Positions 1 through 8,982 of a stretch of 64,000 bases of DNA are shown here, piece by piece (positions within the stretch are counted from its first letter, which is position 1; the number at the start of each line of letters is the position of its first letter). A model generated the notes under the pieces. The model was not told the DNA's origin. It did not search any database and saw only the letters and a program-made list of their open reading frames with translations. Position numbers and translations under genes: made by a program. The DNA is from Anaerosporobacter mobilis DSM 15930 (lineage in GTDB: Bacteria; Bacillota; Clostridia; Lachnospirales; Lachnospiraceae): NCBI RefSeq assembly GCF_900142955.1, contig NZ_FRCP01000006.1:403163-467162 (forward strand). The letters run 5' to 3'.

Positions 1-49
1 TCTCCTTACGTTTTCTATAATTAATAGCACAATTTCACGTTTCGTTACA

Positions 50-89
50 AAAAATATAAAAAAGAGCATTCACTTTTCTTAGCGAATAC
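50..89 (-). terminator. Intrinsic terminator after fabZ
   Basis: On the minus strand a 9-bp stem (66-74 with 81-89, two G-U pairs) is followed by a T-rich tract at about 50-63. It sits just past the fabZ stop and probably ends the fab transcript. Confidence 0.7.
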
Positions 90-110
90 CCTATGGATAA
101 CTACTTTATC

Positions 111-533
111 TTATTGTAAGAAGAATGTTAATTCTCCTTCTGCTACTAAATCGTCCCCTACATATGCTTTTGCTTCTCCAACACCAACGGGACCTTTCAT
201 CTTGGTTATCTTTGTAATCAGTTTAAGTATACAGCCTGGTTCTACTGGCTTACGGAATCTAGCTTTCGTGATTCCACCAAAGTAAACTAATTTCCCCTTG
301 TATTTCTCACAACTTAAGATTGCTACTGCTCCAGTTTGTGCAAGCGCCTCAATAATTAATACTCCTGGCATAACTGGTTTTTCTGGATAATGTCCTTGGA
401 AAAATGGCTCGTTGTACGATACTGCCTTGTAAGCAGTCGCTGTATCTCCAGGGATTAATTCCTCTACTCGATCCAATAACAACATTGGAAATCTATGTGG
501 AATGATCTTTTTAATTTCGTTAATTCCTAACAT
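111..533 (-). CDS. fabZ: 3-hydroxyacyl-ACP dehydratase FabZ
   Basis: This 140-residue hot-dog-fold protein dehydrates 3-hydroxyacyl-ACP to trans-2-enoyl-ACP in the cytosolic type II fatty acid cycle. The catalytic His lies in PHRFPMLLLDRV (residues 12-23), and the Glu lies in the helix that follows GHYPEKPVMPG (MPGVLIIEALAQ). Length is normal for FabZ. An AGGAGG precedes the ATG by 11 bases. It is the last gene of the fab cluster and is followed by a terminator. The accB gene often found next to fabZ in Clostridia is absent from the 118-bp gap before it. The call is secure from motifs and context. Confidence 0.96.
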   Translation of the reverse strand: MLGINEIKKIIPHRFPMLLLDRVEELIPGDTATAYKAVSYNEPFFQGHYPEKPVMPGVLIIEALAQTGAVAILSCEKYKGKLVYFGGITKARFRKPVEPGCILKLITKITKMKGPVGVGEAKAYVGDDLVAEGELTFFLQ

Positions 534-651
534 AACTTCTTAATCCTCCTGATCCTAGCATACAAGGAATACGGTTTGCCTTCAGCCAATTTATCTTTAG
601 CGTTACAAACCGCATGTCAATGCACTTTTTAATGCCAAATGTTTACTTAAT

Positions 652-1890
652 TTATTCGCTATATTTCTTTACTATTACACTAGCATTGTGTCCACCAAAT
701 CCTAATGAATTTGATATTGCGTAGTTTACTTCCATATCTCTACCATTACCAGCTATATAATCAAGATCACATTCTGGATCCGCTACTTGTAATCCAGCTG
801 TTGGATGAACATAGGAATCATTAATTGACTTCACACAAATAATAAATTCTACTCCGCCAGCTGCACCTAGTAAATGCCCTATCATTGATTTTGTAGAGTT
901 GATTGCAAGTTTGCTTGCGTACTCACCAAAAGCTAGTTTAATCGCTCTTGTTTCGAATAAATCATTGTATGGAGTACTTGTTCCATGAGCATTAATATAG
1001 TCAACTTCTTCTTTTTCAATTCCAGCTTCTTTTATAGCCTCTACCATTGCTTTGGCTGCACCACTGCCATCTTCCATTGGAGAAGTAATATGGAATGCAT
1101 CACAGCTTGCACCATATCCTACGATTTCAGCATAGATCTTGGCTCCTCTAGCCTTTGCATGTTCTAGTTCTTCAAGAACTACAACACCAGCACCTTCACC
1201 CATTACGAAACCATCTCTCTTAGCGTCAAATGGTATAGAAGCTCGGTTCTTGTCTGTTGATTCACTTAACGCTGTTAAGTTCATAAATCCAGCTAAACCA
1301 AGTGGTGTAATAGCAGCTTCACATCCTCCTGCTAGCATAGCATCCGCTTCACCATATTGAATTGTACGGAAGGCATCACCAATTGAATGTGTGCCGGTTG
1401 CACAAGCTGTTACAACACTTGTACATTTACCTTTTAATCCATGACGAATTGCAACATTGCCCGCTGCCATGTTTCCAATTGCCATAGGAATCATAAGAGG
1501 TGAAACTCTACCTGGTCCTTTTTCTAATAATTTCTTAGTCTCAGCTTCAATAGTACCAAGACCGCCGATACCAGAACCAATAATAACGCCGATACGGTCT
1601 GCATTTTCTTCTGTTACTTCAAGACCGCTATCCTTCATAGCTTCAATAGACGCTGCAATTGCATATTGGCAAAATGGGTCCATTCTTCTTGCTTCTTTAC
1701 GATCCATATAAGCTGTCGCATCGAAGTCTTTTAATTCTGCTGCTAACTTAACCTTATAATCTGCAGTACTAAACTTCGTAATCTCATCAATACCAACCGT
1801 ACCAGCTTTCGCATTTGTCCAGAATTCATCTACAGAATTACCAATCGGTGTAACTGCACCCATACCTGTAATAACAACTCTCTTTTTCAT
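652..1890 (-). CDS. fabF: 3-oxoacyl-ACP synthase II FabF
   Basis: This condensing enzyme extends acyl-ACP with malonyl-ACP. The Cys-His-His triad is visible: Cys in VVTACATGTHSIG, His in NAHGTSTPYND and His in KSMIGHLLGAAGG. At 412 residues it is full length. The ribosome site is weak (AGGTAG about 9 bases upstream), unlike the strong sites elsewhere in the cluster. It lies 95 bp downstream of fabG, and that gap contains a perfect 18-bp palindrome. Function is well supported; whether translation is coupled to RNA structure is inference. Confidence 0.96.
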   Translation of the reverse strand: MKKRVVITGMGAVTPIGNSVDEFWTNAKAGTVGIDEITKFSTADYKVKLAAELKDFDATAYMDRKEARRMDPFCQYAIAASIEAMKDSGLEVTEENADRIGVIIGSGIGGLGTIEAETKKLLEKGPGRVSPLMIPMAIGNMAAGNVAIRHGLKGKCTSVVTACATGTHSIGDAFRTIQYGEADAMLAGGCEAAITPLGLAGFMNLTALSESTDKNRASIPFDAKRDGFVMGEGAGVVVLEELEHAKARGAKIYAEIVGYGASCDAFHITSPMEDGSGAAKAMVEAIKEAGIEKEEVDYINAHGTSTPYNDLFETRAIKLAFGEYASKLAINSTKSMIGHLLGAAGGVEFIICVKSINDSYVHPTAGLQVADPECDLDYIAGNGRDMEVNYAISNSLGFGGHNASVIVKKYSE

Positions 1891-1904
1891 TGTATCTACC
1901 TATT

Positions 1905-1922
1905 CATATCGCTAGCGATATG
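1905..1922. promoter_or_regulatory. Perfect 18-bp palindrome between fabG and fabF
   Basis: The sequence CATATCGCTAGCGATATG is a perfect palindrome 14 bases upstream of the fabF start. It could be a repressor operator or an RNA hairpin near the weak fabF ribosome site. No T-tract follows, so it is not an intrinsic terminator. I cannot match it to a known FapR or FabT box. Confidence 0.45.
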
Positions 1923-1985
1923 GTCACATACAAACGACTTACCTAAGCCTGCGTGACATCCTTTCTAATGTTCTTAATTATTAAT

Positions 1986-2726
1986 TTATATAGCGATTCC
2001 ACCATCAACCTTAAATACTTGACCAGTAACATAATCGCCTTGGCTTGAAGCAAGGAATGAAACCATCTTTGCAATATCTTCCGGTTGGCCCATCTTCTTA
2101 AGTGGGATAGAATCCGATACTTTTTCCTTCATTGCGTCTGGAAGTGCTTCTGTCATGTCAGTCTGGATAAATCCAGGTGCAACTGCATTTACAGTAATAT
2201 TTCTTGAAGCAAGTTCTTTCGCAACTGCTTTTGTCATACCAATAATTCCTGCTTTTGCAGCACTGTAGTTTGTTTGTCCTGCATTTCCTATGATTCCGGA
2301 AACAGAAGAAATGTTAATGATCTTACCACTACGTTGTTTTAACATATAACGGGAAGCATGCTTAATGGTATTGAATGCTCCTTTTAAGTTTGTTGTGATA
2401 ACATCATCAAATTCTTGTTCTGACATCTTAAGTAATAGGTTATCTCTTGTGATACCCGCATTATTAACAATGATATCAATTGTTTTATGTTCTTTCACGA
2501 TTGTATCAATCATCTCTTTTACTTCTTCATAGTTTCCTACATTACATCTATATAGCGAAGCACGTTTACCCATCTTAGTTATTGTATTAAGCACTTCACC
2601 AGCTGCTTGTTCATTGCCGCTATAATTAATAATAACATATGCGCCTTGACTCGCTAATTCTTCTGCAATTGCTCGACCTATCCCACGGCTCGCTCCTGTT
2701 ACTAACGCAACTTTACCTTCTAGCAT
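1986..2726 (-). CDS. fabG: 3-oxoacyl-ACP reductase FabG
   Basis: This SDR-family enzyme reduces 3-oxoacyl-ACP with NADPH. The glycine-rich cofactor motif TGASRGIG is at residues 10-17, NNAG is present (VNNAGITRDN), and the catalytic Ser, Tyr and Lys are seen in ISSVSG and NYSAAKAG. The 246-residue length is typical. GGAGGG lies 6 bases before the ATG. The start overlaps the fabD stop by 7 bp, which implies translational coupling. Confidence 0.96.
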   Translation of the reverse strand: MLEGKVALVTGASRGIGRAIAEELASQGAYVIINYSGNEQAAGEVLNTITKMGKRASLYRCNVGNYEEVKEMIDTIVKEHKTIDIIVNNAGITRDNLLLKMSEQEFDDVITTNLKGAFNTIKHASRYMLKQRSGKIINISSVSGIIGNAGQTNYSAAKAGIIGMTKAVAKELASRNITVNAVAPGFIQTDMTEALPDAMKEKVSDSIPLKKMGQPEDIAKMVSFLASSQGDYVTGQVFKVDGGIAI

Positions 2727-3655
2727 ACAATACCCTCCAATTTTTCTAAATCTTCCATCTTTTCTATATTAATAACCGTAACGGTTTTATCAATCTTCTT
2801 TAAAAATCCACTTAAAGTCTTACCGGGTCCAATCTCTACAAATGTTGTTACTCCATTAGCAATCATAAGCTCCATGGTCTGTTGCCAACGAACTGGCGAA
2901 TATACTTGCTTCTCAAGTAGTTCTTTCGTCTGCGAAACATCTAAAACAATCTCTGCTTTCGCATTGCAAACATATGGAATCGTCATTGGATTCACTACAA
3001 CATTCTTAAGTTCCTCTGAAAGTTTGTCACCTGCTCCTTTTAATAAAGCAGAATGGAATGGTCCACTTACTTTAAGTTCTAATGCCCTCTTAGCACCTGC
3101 TTCTTTTAATCTATCACAAGCTGCTAGTACGGCTTCTTTCTTACCAGATATAACAATCTGTCCTGGACAATTGTAGTTTGCAGGTTGTACACACATATTT
3201 GTCTCGTCTTCTACTTCTTTGCAGATACGTTCGATTGTCTCTACATCAAGTCCTAAAATTGCTGCCATACTTCCTTCGCCATTTGGAACTTCATTTGACA
3301 TGTAGATTCCTCTTTTACGAACCAAGGCAACAGCATCTTCAAAAGAAAGTACGTCGTTTGCTACTAATGCAGCATATTCGCCTAGAGATAAACCAGCTGT
3401 GATATCTGCTTTAATTCCCTTCTTCTTAACGGCTTCAAGAATACTTACACATGCAGTAACCATTGCTGCTTGCGTATATTCTGTTTGATTAAGTTCCTCA
3501 TTCTCTTCGAAGCACATCTTAATCACGTCAAAATCTAAGACTTTGTTGGCACGTTCAAAAACTTCTTTACTCTCCTCAACTTGCTCATAGAAATCCTTTG
3601 CCATACCCACATATTGTGCCCCTTGGCCAGGAAATAGAAACGCTGTCTTATACAT
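2720..3655 (-). CDS. fabD: Malonyl-CoA:ACP transacylase FabD
   Basis: FabD moves the malonyl group from CoA to ACP, priming elongation. The nucleophile Ser lies in GLSLGEYAAL and the catalytic His in SGPFHSALL; the N-terminal FPGQGAQ is typical. Length is 311 residues. The chosen ATG gives the standard FabD N-terminus, but its ribosome site is poor: AAAGGA lies 14 bases away, and a nearer ATG is out of frame. It is preceded by a 229-bp gap after acpP, where many Clostridia carry fabK. Confidence 0.95.
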   Translation of the reverse strand: MYKTAFLFPGQGAQYVGMAKDFYEQVEESKEVFERANKVLDFDVIKMCFEENEELNQTEYTQAAMVTACVSILEAVKKKGIKADITAGLSLGEYAALVANDVLSFEDAVALVRKRGIYMSNEVPNGEGSMAAILGLDVETIERICKEVEDETNMCVQPANYNCPGQIVISGKKEAVLAACDRLKEAGAKRALELKVSGPFHSALLKGAGDKLSEELKNVVVNPMTIPYVCNAKAEIVLDVSQTKELLEKQVYSPVRWQQTMELMIANGVTTFVEIGPGKTLSGFLKKIDKTVTVINIEKMEDLEKLEGIVC

Positions 3656-3700
3656 ACAAACACCATATGTCCTTTCTTATATACTTAAGTCCTCAGGTTC

Positions 3701-3720
3701 CATTTGAATCGTCTCAAATG
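3701..3720. promoter_or_regulatory. Inverted repeat upstream of fabD
   Basis: CATTTGA and TCAAATG are separated by 6 bases. The arms resemble the TTTGA/TCAAA halves of FabT boxes, but the spacing is wider than the classical site. On the minus-strand RNA the same bases would form the core of a longer imperfect hairpin (about 3693-3734). Operator or leader structure are both possible. Confidence 0.35.
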
Positions 3721-3788
3721 AGTGCCGACGACCTTTTCTTTATTCATTATTACTGTAATTTGCTTATAAAAATGCCCTAGTTAACCAA

Positions 3789-3866
3789 CTAAGTCCCCCC
3801 CATACCCCATTCATCAGATGGAATATCTTTGGTAGACTTATATTGATTATAGGGCAATTTCATCAT
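3789..3866 (-). CDS. Possible 25-residue small ORF with G7 tract
   Basis: Two in-frame ATGs open a 25-codon frame beginning MMKLPYNQYKST and ending at a TAG just after a run of seven G (minus strand; C run at 3795-3801). There is only a distant AAGGA upstream. The composition looks protein-like, but I recognise no family. It could be a small protein, a remnant of a lost gene at the usual fabK position, or chance. A change of one base in the G run would alter the C-terminus. Confidence 0.25.
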   Translation of the reverse strand: MMKLPYNQYKSTKDIPSDEWGMGGT

Positions 3867-3884
3867 ATATTGTAAGTACAATCC

Positions 3885-4115
3885 TTACGCTATTTTAGCT
3901 TCAATGTATTTAGCTGCCTCTGCAACAGTTCTGATTTGTGGTAAATCTTCACTTGGAATTTCAATATCGAATTTTTCTTCCATAGCCATTGCTAGTTCAA
4001 ATAAATCCAATGAATCTGCACCTAAATCTTCAATAAAGTTTGTTTCATCTTTTAATTCTTCAACACTTACATTTAATTGATCTGCTACTAATTCTTTTAA
4101 TTCATTTAAATCCAT
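3885..4115 (-). CDS. acpP: Acyl carrier protein
   Basis: This 76-residue acidic four-helix protein carries the growing acyl chain on 4'-phosphopantetheine. The attachment Ser lies in the conserved LGADSLDLFELAM at about residue 36. AGGAGG with a short AT spacer precedes the ATG. It lies 17 bp after fabH and is presumably cotranscribed with it. The identification is secure. Confidence 0.97.
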   Translation of the reverse strand: MDLNELKELVADQLNVSVEELKDETNFIEDLGADSLDLFELAMAMEEKFDIEIPSEDLPQIRTVAEAAKYIEAKIA

Positions 4116-4132
4116 TATTAATTCCTCCTAAA

Positions 4133-5275
4133 CTACCATTCAATTAATGTGGTCCCCCATGTAAGACCACCGCCAAATCCTGAAAGGATGATTTTATCTC
4201 CTCGGTTCAGCATATTTTTTTTATTCATCTTATCAAGTAAAATCGGAATACTTGCTGCTGATGTATTCCCGTACTTATCAAGATTCATTGGGAACTTCTC
4301 GATTGGTTCTTTTAGTTTCTTTGCTACTGACTCTAGTATTCGTTGATTCGCTTGATGTAATACATAATATCGAATCTCATCTTTTGTATACTCGGTTTTT
4401 TCAATAACCTGTTGTATCGTAAGTGGTATGGTTTTGATAACAAACTTAAAAACTTCTTGTCCTTCCATCTTGATATAATCAAGTGAACTTTCGTCAGAGC
4501 TCATGCTTTCTCTTGAAACTAGTGGATTGTTTATGTATCGACTCGCACAAGTCAATGCATCTTTTCTCGTCCCATCTGAACCAAGTATTGATTCAAACAC
4601 TCCAGTTTCTGCGGCTTGCACAATCGCAGCTCCAGCTCCATCACCAAAAAGCACACAAGTTGACCGATCATTCCAATCAATCATCTTTGATAACACCTCA
4701 GAACCAATCACAAGTGCTGTCTTATAGATTCCTGCTTTTATAAATGAATATGCCGTATTAAGTGCGAAAACAAACCCTGAACAAGCGGCACTAAGATCGT
4801 AGCAAACTGCATTCATCGCCCCTATTTCCGCTTGAACTTCACAAGCGGTATTCGGCATAGAATTATCTGGTGACATTGTTGCGACAATTATAATATCAAT
4901 ATCCAAAGGATTAATATCTGTTCTCGCAATAGCTTTAGCTGCTGCCTTCACCGCCATACACGCTGTTCCTTCACATAAAGTGACTCTACGTTGCCTAATA
5001 CCCGTTCGGCTACTAATCCACTCATCACTTGTTTCAACGATTCGAGACAAGAATTCATTATCGACCACATGCTCTGGTAGATAACTTCCTGTACTGACAA
5101 ATCTCATCTCCATGCCATGTACCATGCCTTTCTGCCATCGCTTAATAGATAACCCTTGATCCGATACATACCCATTATGACAGTATCCTTCTATTAAGTC
5201 AAAACATTTTTTACAAATTACTTTGATATCCAAAGTATATTGGTTGAAGTGTTGTTTGTCAAGAATTTTTTTCAT
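4133..5275 (-). CDS. fabH: 3-oxoacyl-ACP synthase III FabH, with N-terminal extension
   Basis: FabH starts the fatty acid cycle by condensing acetyl-CoA with malonyl-ACP. The Cys-His-Asn triad is intact (LSAACSGFVFAL, YVLHQANQRI, YGNTSAASIP). The conserved FabH fold begins near residue 57 (MRFVSTGSYLPE), so the first 50-56 residues are extra. The ATG at 5275 has a good ribosome site (AGAAAGG, 5-base spacer). Internal ATGs at 5125, 5113 and 5107 have AGAAAGG either 1 base or 13 or more bases away. The extension contains a CKKC pair and matches no domain I know. I therefore list the long form, with the short form as the alternative. Confidence 0.9.
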   Translation of the reverse strand: MKKILDKQHFNQYTLDIKVICKKCFDLIEGYCHNGYVSDQGLSIKRWQKGMVHGMEMRFVSTGSYLPEHVVDNEFLSRIVETSDEWISSRTGIRQRRVTLCEGTACMAVKAAAKAIARTDINPLDIDIIIVATMSPDNSMPNTACEVQAEIGAMNAVCYDLSAACSGFVFALNTAYSFIKAGIYKTALVIGSEVLSKMIDWNDRSTCVLFGDGAGAAIVQAAETGVFESILGSDGTRKDALTCASRYINNPLVSRESMSSDESSLDYIKMEGQEVFKFVIKTIPLTIQQVIEKTEYTKDEIRYYVLHQANQRILESVAKKLKEPIEKFPMNLDKYGNTSAASIPILLDKMNKKNMLNRGDKIILSGFGGGLTWGTTLIEW

Positions 5276-5326
5276 TAATACCTTTCTTTTAAACTACTTT
5301 TTTCCACAAAATATGCATTTTAGATT

Positions 5327-5374
5327 CAAAAAAAGGCTATTCTAACGGCACTTTCCATGCTGTAGAATAGCCTT
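5327..5374 (-). terminator. Intrinsic terminator after cls
   Basis: A 12-bp perfect stem (5333-5344 with 5363-5374) is followed on the minus strand by a run of T. It lies directly after the cardiolipin synthase stop and separates that gene from the fab cluster. Confidence 0.88.
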
Positions 5375-5396
5375 AATACTATTATATATTAACAAA

Positions 5397-6950
5397 TTAC
5401 ATTAGCGGTGCGAACAACCTTAGTACTGCTTGTACAAGTCTCATTGGCAATCTTCTATTGCAATCTTCAATCGTTATTTGTTTACATACCTTGAAAACTT
5501 CTAATGCATCTTCTTTTACTTGTTTTACAACTTTAGAGCCATATAAGAATACGCCGCACTCAAAGTGAAGATATAAACTTCGATAATCCATATTGATTGT
5601 GCCAACTGTTGCAACTTCATCATCACATACAAAACATTTAGAATGTATGAATCCTGGTGTATATTCGAATATCTTCACTCCAGCTCTTACTAACTGTCCA
5701 TAATAAGACTGCGTTAACCAGAATGCATATTTCTTATCTGGAATACCAGGCGTCACAATTCGAACATCTACACCTTTCTTAGCGGCAAGGCAGAGAGCTG
5801 TGATCATCTCATTATCAATAATTAAATATGGCGTATACATATAGATATACTTCGTTGCTCCGTTAATCATATTGAGATATACATTCTCACCCACCACTTC
5901 CTGATCAAGGGGAGTATCCCCATATGGTTGAATAAAACCATCTGACTCAAATATATCCTCAAAATGTATATGTGGATAAAAAATTGAGATATCCTTGTCC
6001 GTTGGCAACATTGCATTCCATGTCTGCAAGAACATAATTGTAAAATTCCAAACAGCCTCTCCCTTTAACATTAGTCCTGCATCTTTCCAATACCCAAATC
6101 GTTCAATGTGATTAATATACTCGTCTGCTAAATTAATTCCACCGGTAAACGCTGTATGTCCATCAATTACAAGTATTTTTCTATGGTCACGATGGTTCAT
6201 AGCAACTGAAAATATTGGTATATACGGGTTAAATGCAAAGCACTTGATCCCCATCTTTTGCATCTTTTGATAATATGGATAAGGTAATGTTGTTAAGCAA
6301 CCAAAATCATCATAGATCAAACGTACGTCAAGTCCTTCTTTTGCCTTTTGTTCAAGAATCTCTAATATACTATCCCACATCTTTCCTTCCTCGATAATAA
6401 AATACTCAAGAAAGATATAGTGTTTCGCTTTCTTTAACTCCTCTAGAATAACTGGAAAGTTCTCTTCTCCCGACTTGTAATATTCGGCTACTGTGTTTTT
6501 ATAGATTGGGAAATTAGTTACTTTATGAATATAGGTAGATTGCAACGCAACCTGTTTGTTTGATTCTTGTATTTCCTTGATTACCTCATCCGACTGTATT
6601 AATAATGGTTTTGTTATTTGATATTGTTTATCAAGCTTTGCTCTTAACTTTCTGGAAGGTTGTTTATTCCCCATTGATGCATACAGCAATCCACCTAGTA
6701 ATGGAAAATACAATATAGGTACAACCCAGGCTAATTTATAAGCCGGATTATCCTGTTTATTGACGATGTACAATACTGCAATAATACTTAGTACATTAAA
6801 CAATAAAGATATAATTGCGCTATATTGACTTAGTTTAACAAGGAATAACACAAACCATCCCACCTGAAGTGCAAGAATTATTCCTACAATAACAAGCCTG
6901 CTAAACATTAATTTTAATAATTTAACTCCTACCTCTTTTACTCTCTTCAT
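5397..6950 (-). CDS. cls: Cardiolipin synthase (PLD family)
   Basis: This 517-residue membrane enzyme joins two phosphatidylglycerols to make cardiolipin. Two N-terminal membrane segments (about residues 15-65) precede two HKD motifs. The first is HRKILVIDG near residue 247 and the second is HSKCFVCDDEVATVGTINMD near residue 433. Both have the His, Lys and Asp needed for catalysis. It stands alone between its own promoter and terminator. The N-terminus follows the usual Cls layout; the ribosome site is modest (AGGTAGGGGT). Confidence 0.93.
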   Translation of the reverse strand: MKRVKEVGVKLLKLMFSRLVIVGIILALQVGWFVLFLVKLSQYSAIISLLFNVLSIIAVLYIVNKQDNPAYKLAWVVPILYFPLLGGLLYASMGNKQPSRKLRAKLDKQYQITKPLLIQSDEVIKEIQESNKQVALQSTYIHKVTNFPIYKNTVAEYYKSGEENFPVILEELKKAKHYIFLEYFIIEEGKMWDSILEILEQKAKEGLDVRLIYDDFGCLTTLPYPYYQKMQKMGIKCFAFNPYIPIFSVAMNHRDHRKILVIDGHTAFTGGINLADEYINHIERFGYWKDAGLMLKGEAVWNFTIMFLQTWNAMLPTDKDISIFYPHIHFEDIFESDGFIQPYGDTPLDQEVVGENVYLNMINGATKYIYMYTPYLIIDNEMITALCLAAKKGVDVRIVTPGIPDKKYAFWLTQSYYGQLVRAGVKIFEYTPGFIHSKCFVCDDEVATVGTINMDYRSLYLHFECGVFLYGSKVVKQVKEDALEVFKVCKQITIEDCNRRLPMRLVQAVLRLFAPLM

Positions 6951-7045
6951 ACCCCTACCTATGCTAGCGCATTTATCCTTTGCCCTTATTTCATCAACAT
7001 CTAATATATTTTTACGAACAAAACAGTATTATGTGCTTAATTTGT

Positions 7046-7074
7046 ATTTTATCGTGTATCATAAGGGTTGTCCA
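7046..7074 (-). promoter_or_regulatory. SigA-type promoter for cls
   Basis: The minus strand reads TGGACA, 17 bases, TAAAAT, about 95 bases before the cls start. The rest of the gap (7075-7242) shows no gene or clear structure. Confidence 0.6.
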
Positions 7075-7242
7075 GTAAAATTTTGTAATTTGGTTGTTAA
7101 TGCGTTTATTGCTTATAGCTTTCTACTATGACTGTTATTATAGGTTCTTTGCTTATCAAGATGAAACATTATATAAATGTCGCAATGAGAGTGTTTTGGA
7201 ATTTTGATTTGAGTGGGACGGAAAAAGCTCTCTTTCCCATAA

Positions 7243-8799
7243 TTATTCTACTGACTTATATAATGCAATGGAGTCAAGATATCTTCCTTCCTCTGTATCT
7301 CCCATTACAACTGCTATATAGAGATTATCATGGATTATGGCTGCCGAAATCAAGCATTTTCCTGCATTCTCAGTACTTCCGGTTTTAAGTCCAATTGCCT
7401 TATCATAGTAATACTCACTGGAAGGAACAAGTAATAGATTGGTATTTTCCCATGTAAGATCGGTGCCATCTGGAAAGCATACGCGACTACTTTCCTTCCC
7501 CACAATTGTTTTAAGAATACCATCTTCCTTTGTGGATGATAAGAAAGCTGCGGCTATAATCCCCAAATCTCTTGCTGTGCTATACTGCCCCTCCTCATCA
7601 TATCCATCTGGCGTTGTAAAGTGGGAATTCGTAGCGTTAAGATTTTTTGCTTTTTTATTCATCATACCTACAAATGCTTTAATTGCCGTTTCTGCACTTA
7701 CGTATGTGTCCCCTAAAATCTTTCGACCTGCGTAGGTTGCTAACGCGTACGCTGCATCTCCACCAGATGGCAATAGTAAACCTTCTAACAGTTGTTCCAC
7801 CGTCACTTGATTTCCCATATAAATCCCTGCTCGTGACCCATTCGCTGGCACTAGAGAAACTTCATCTCCAACGGTAACAATCTCTTGTGTATTACAATAG
7901 TCTAGCACTGTCATCGCTGTAAGCATCTTAGTTGTACTCGCTGGTGCTATTTTATCCTCTTCACGATAAGAGCTCATCACCTTATTCTTCGTTACATTGA
8001 TAAAGAAGACATTCTTCGCTAACATGTTCTTCGGTAACTCTACCCCCTCTTCTTTTTTATTGCCTCCCTTACTCACACTAAAATTGTGCTTACTAGCATC
8101 TTCTGACTCCTTAGCCTCCCCTTGTTCAAGGGTATATTCAAAGCCGTCACTCGCATACTGTCGTCTTTTTTCAAAGCCAGTAATTATTACGCTCGTTAAT
8201 ACCATAGTGGTCAGAAGAACGGTCGGAAACAAATCACGTCTAAGTTTCCTTCCAGTCTTTAACTCTTCAATCCCAATCATTTTTCTCATACTTGGGAATA
8301 TATACAAGAATACACTTGCTATTACATATCCAATTGCAGTACCCATTGTATTCAAAATCACATCGTCAATATCAGTTCCTCTCCTTAAGAATATTTGTAA
8401 GAATTCAATTAACGTGGATAGTATACCTCCTACTAAGATAGCACGAATACCATGTTGCATCTTTCTTGAGATGAATGGTAAAAAGAAGCCAATTGGTATG
8501 AACATTGCAATATTACCAAATAGATTCATCGGATTTAAATGCCCATTTACTAATACTGCAAATGCATTCAAATTAATCTCTAATTCATTCAACTTAGTAT
8601 AGAATCCATATATAGGAGAAACCGTAACTGCAAAAATTACGGTAAGATAAACTCCAAACAGCACCAAGAAGATTCGTTCCATCCAACTAATTCTTCTACC
8701 TTTCCAGAATAAAATACCTTCAAGTACAAGTAGGAATACAACTATTGCAACCATACCGTTCCCCAAATATCCCGTAGCATCTAATATATAACCTAACAT
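7243..8799 (-). CDS. VanZ-like domain fused to D-Ala-D-Ala carboxypeptidase (S11)
   Basis: Residues 1-180 are a VanZ-like membrane domain with about five hydrophobic segments. Another membrane segment near residue 200 leads to an extracellular S11 peptidase domain (about 235-518). The domain has SxxK (STTKM, near 285) and KTG (LKTGSTENAGK, near 468). The expected SxN triplet reads S-G-G in PSGGDAAYALA, so the usual Asn is replaced. The enzyme would trim the terminal D-Ala of peptidoglycan stems. VanZ domains are linked to glycopeptide tolerance, so a combined role at the cell wall is inferred. The start has a moderate site (AGAGG). Confidence 0.88.
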   Translation of the reverse strand: MLGYILDATGYLGNGMVAIVVFLLVLEGILFWKGRRISWMERIFLVLFGVYLTVIFAVTVSPIYGFYTKLNELEINLNAFAVLVNGHLNPMNLFGNIAMFIPIGFFLPFISRKMQHGIRAILVGGILSTLIEFLQIFLRRGTDIDDVILNTMGTAIGYVIASVFLYIFPSMRKMIGIEELKTGRKLRRDLFPTVLLTTMVLTSVIITGFEKRRQYASDGFEYTLEQGEAKESEDASKHNFSVSKGGNKKEEGVELPKNMLAKNVFFINVTKNKVMSSYREEDKIAPASTTKMLTAMTVLDYCNTQEIVTVGDEVSLVPANGSRAGIYMGNQVTVEQLLEGLLLPSGGDAAYALATYAGRKILGDTYVSAETAIKAFVGMMNKKAKNLNATNSHFTTPDGYDEEGQYSTARDLGIIAAAFLSSTKEDGILKTIVGKESSRVCFPDGTDLTWENTNLLLVPSSEYYYDKAIGLKTGSTENAGKCLISAAIIHDNLYIAVVMGDTEEGRYLDSIALYKSVE

Positions 8800-8872
8800 T
8801 CAATCAACCTCTTCCTATCATACTAATAGGTTTTCACCTATCGCTAATCACTTATTAGGCATACTATATAAC

Positions 8873-8907
8873 AAAAAGATGGAGCAATGTTGATTCTTGC
8901 TCCATCT
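8873..8907 (-). terminator. Intrinsic terminator after the GHKL kinase gene
   Basis: An 11-bp perfect stem (8877-8887 with 8897-8907) is followed by T5 on the minus strand, just past the kinase stop at 8983. Confidence 0.85.
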
Positions 8908-8982
8908 CATGCATTTTGGCACGTATCGGTTTTTACTTAATCCGTTCAGGCAATATGAGCTACGTTCAAGCCATTAACATGT

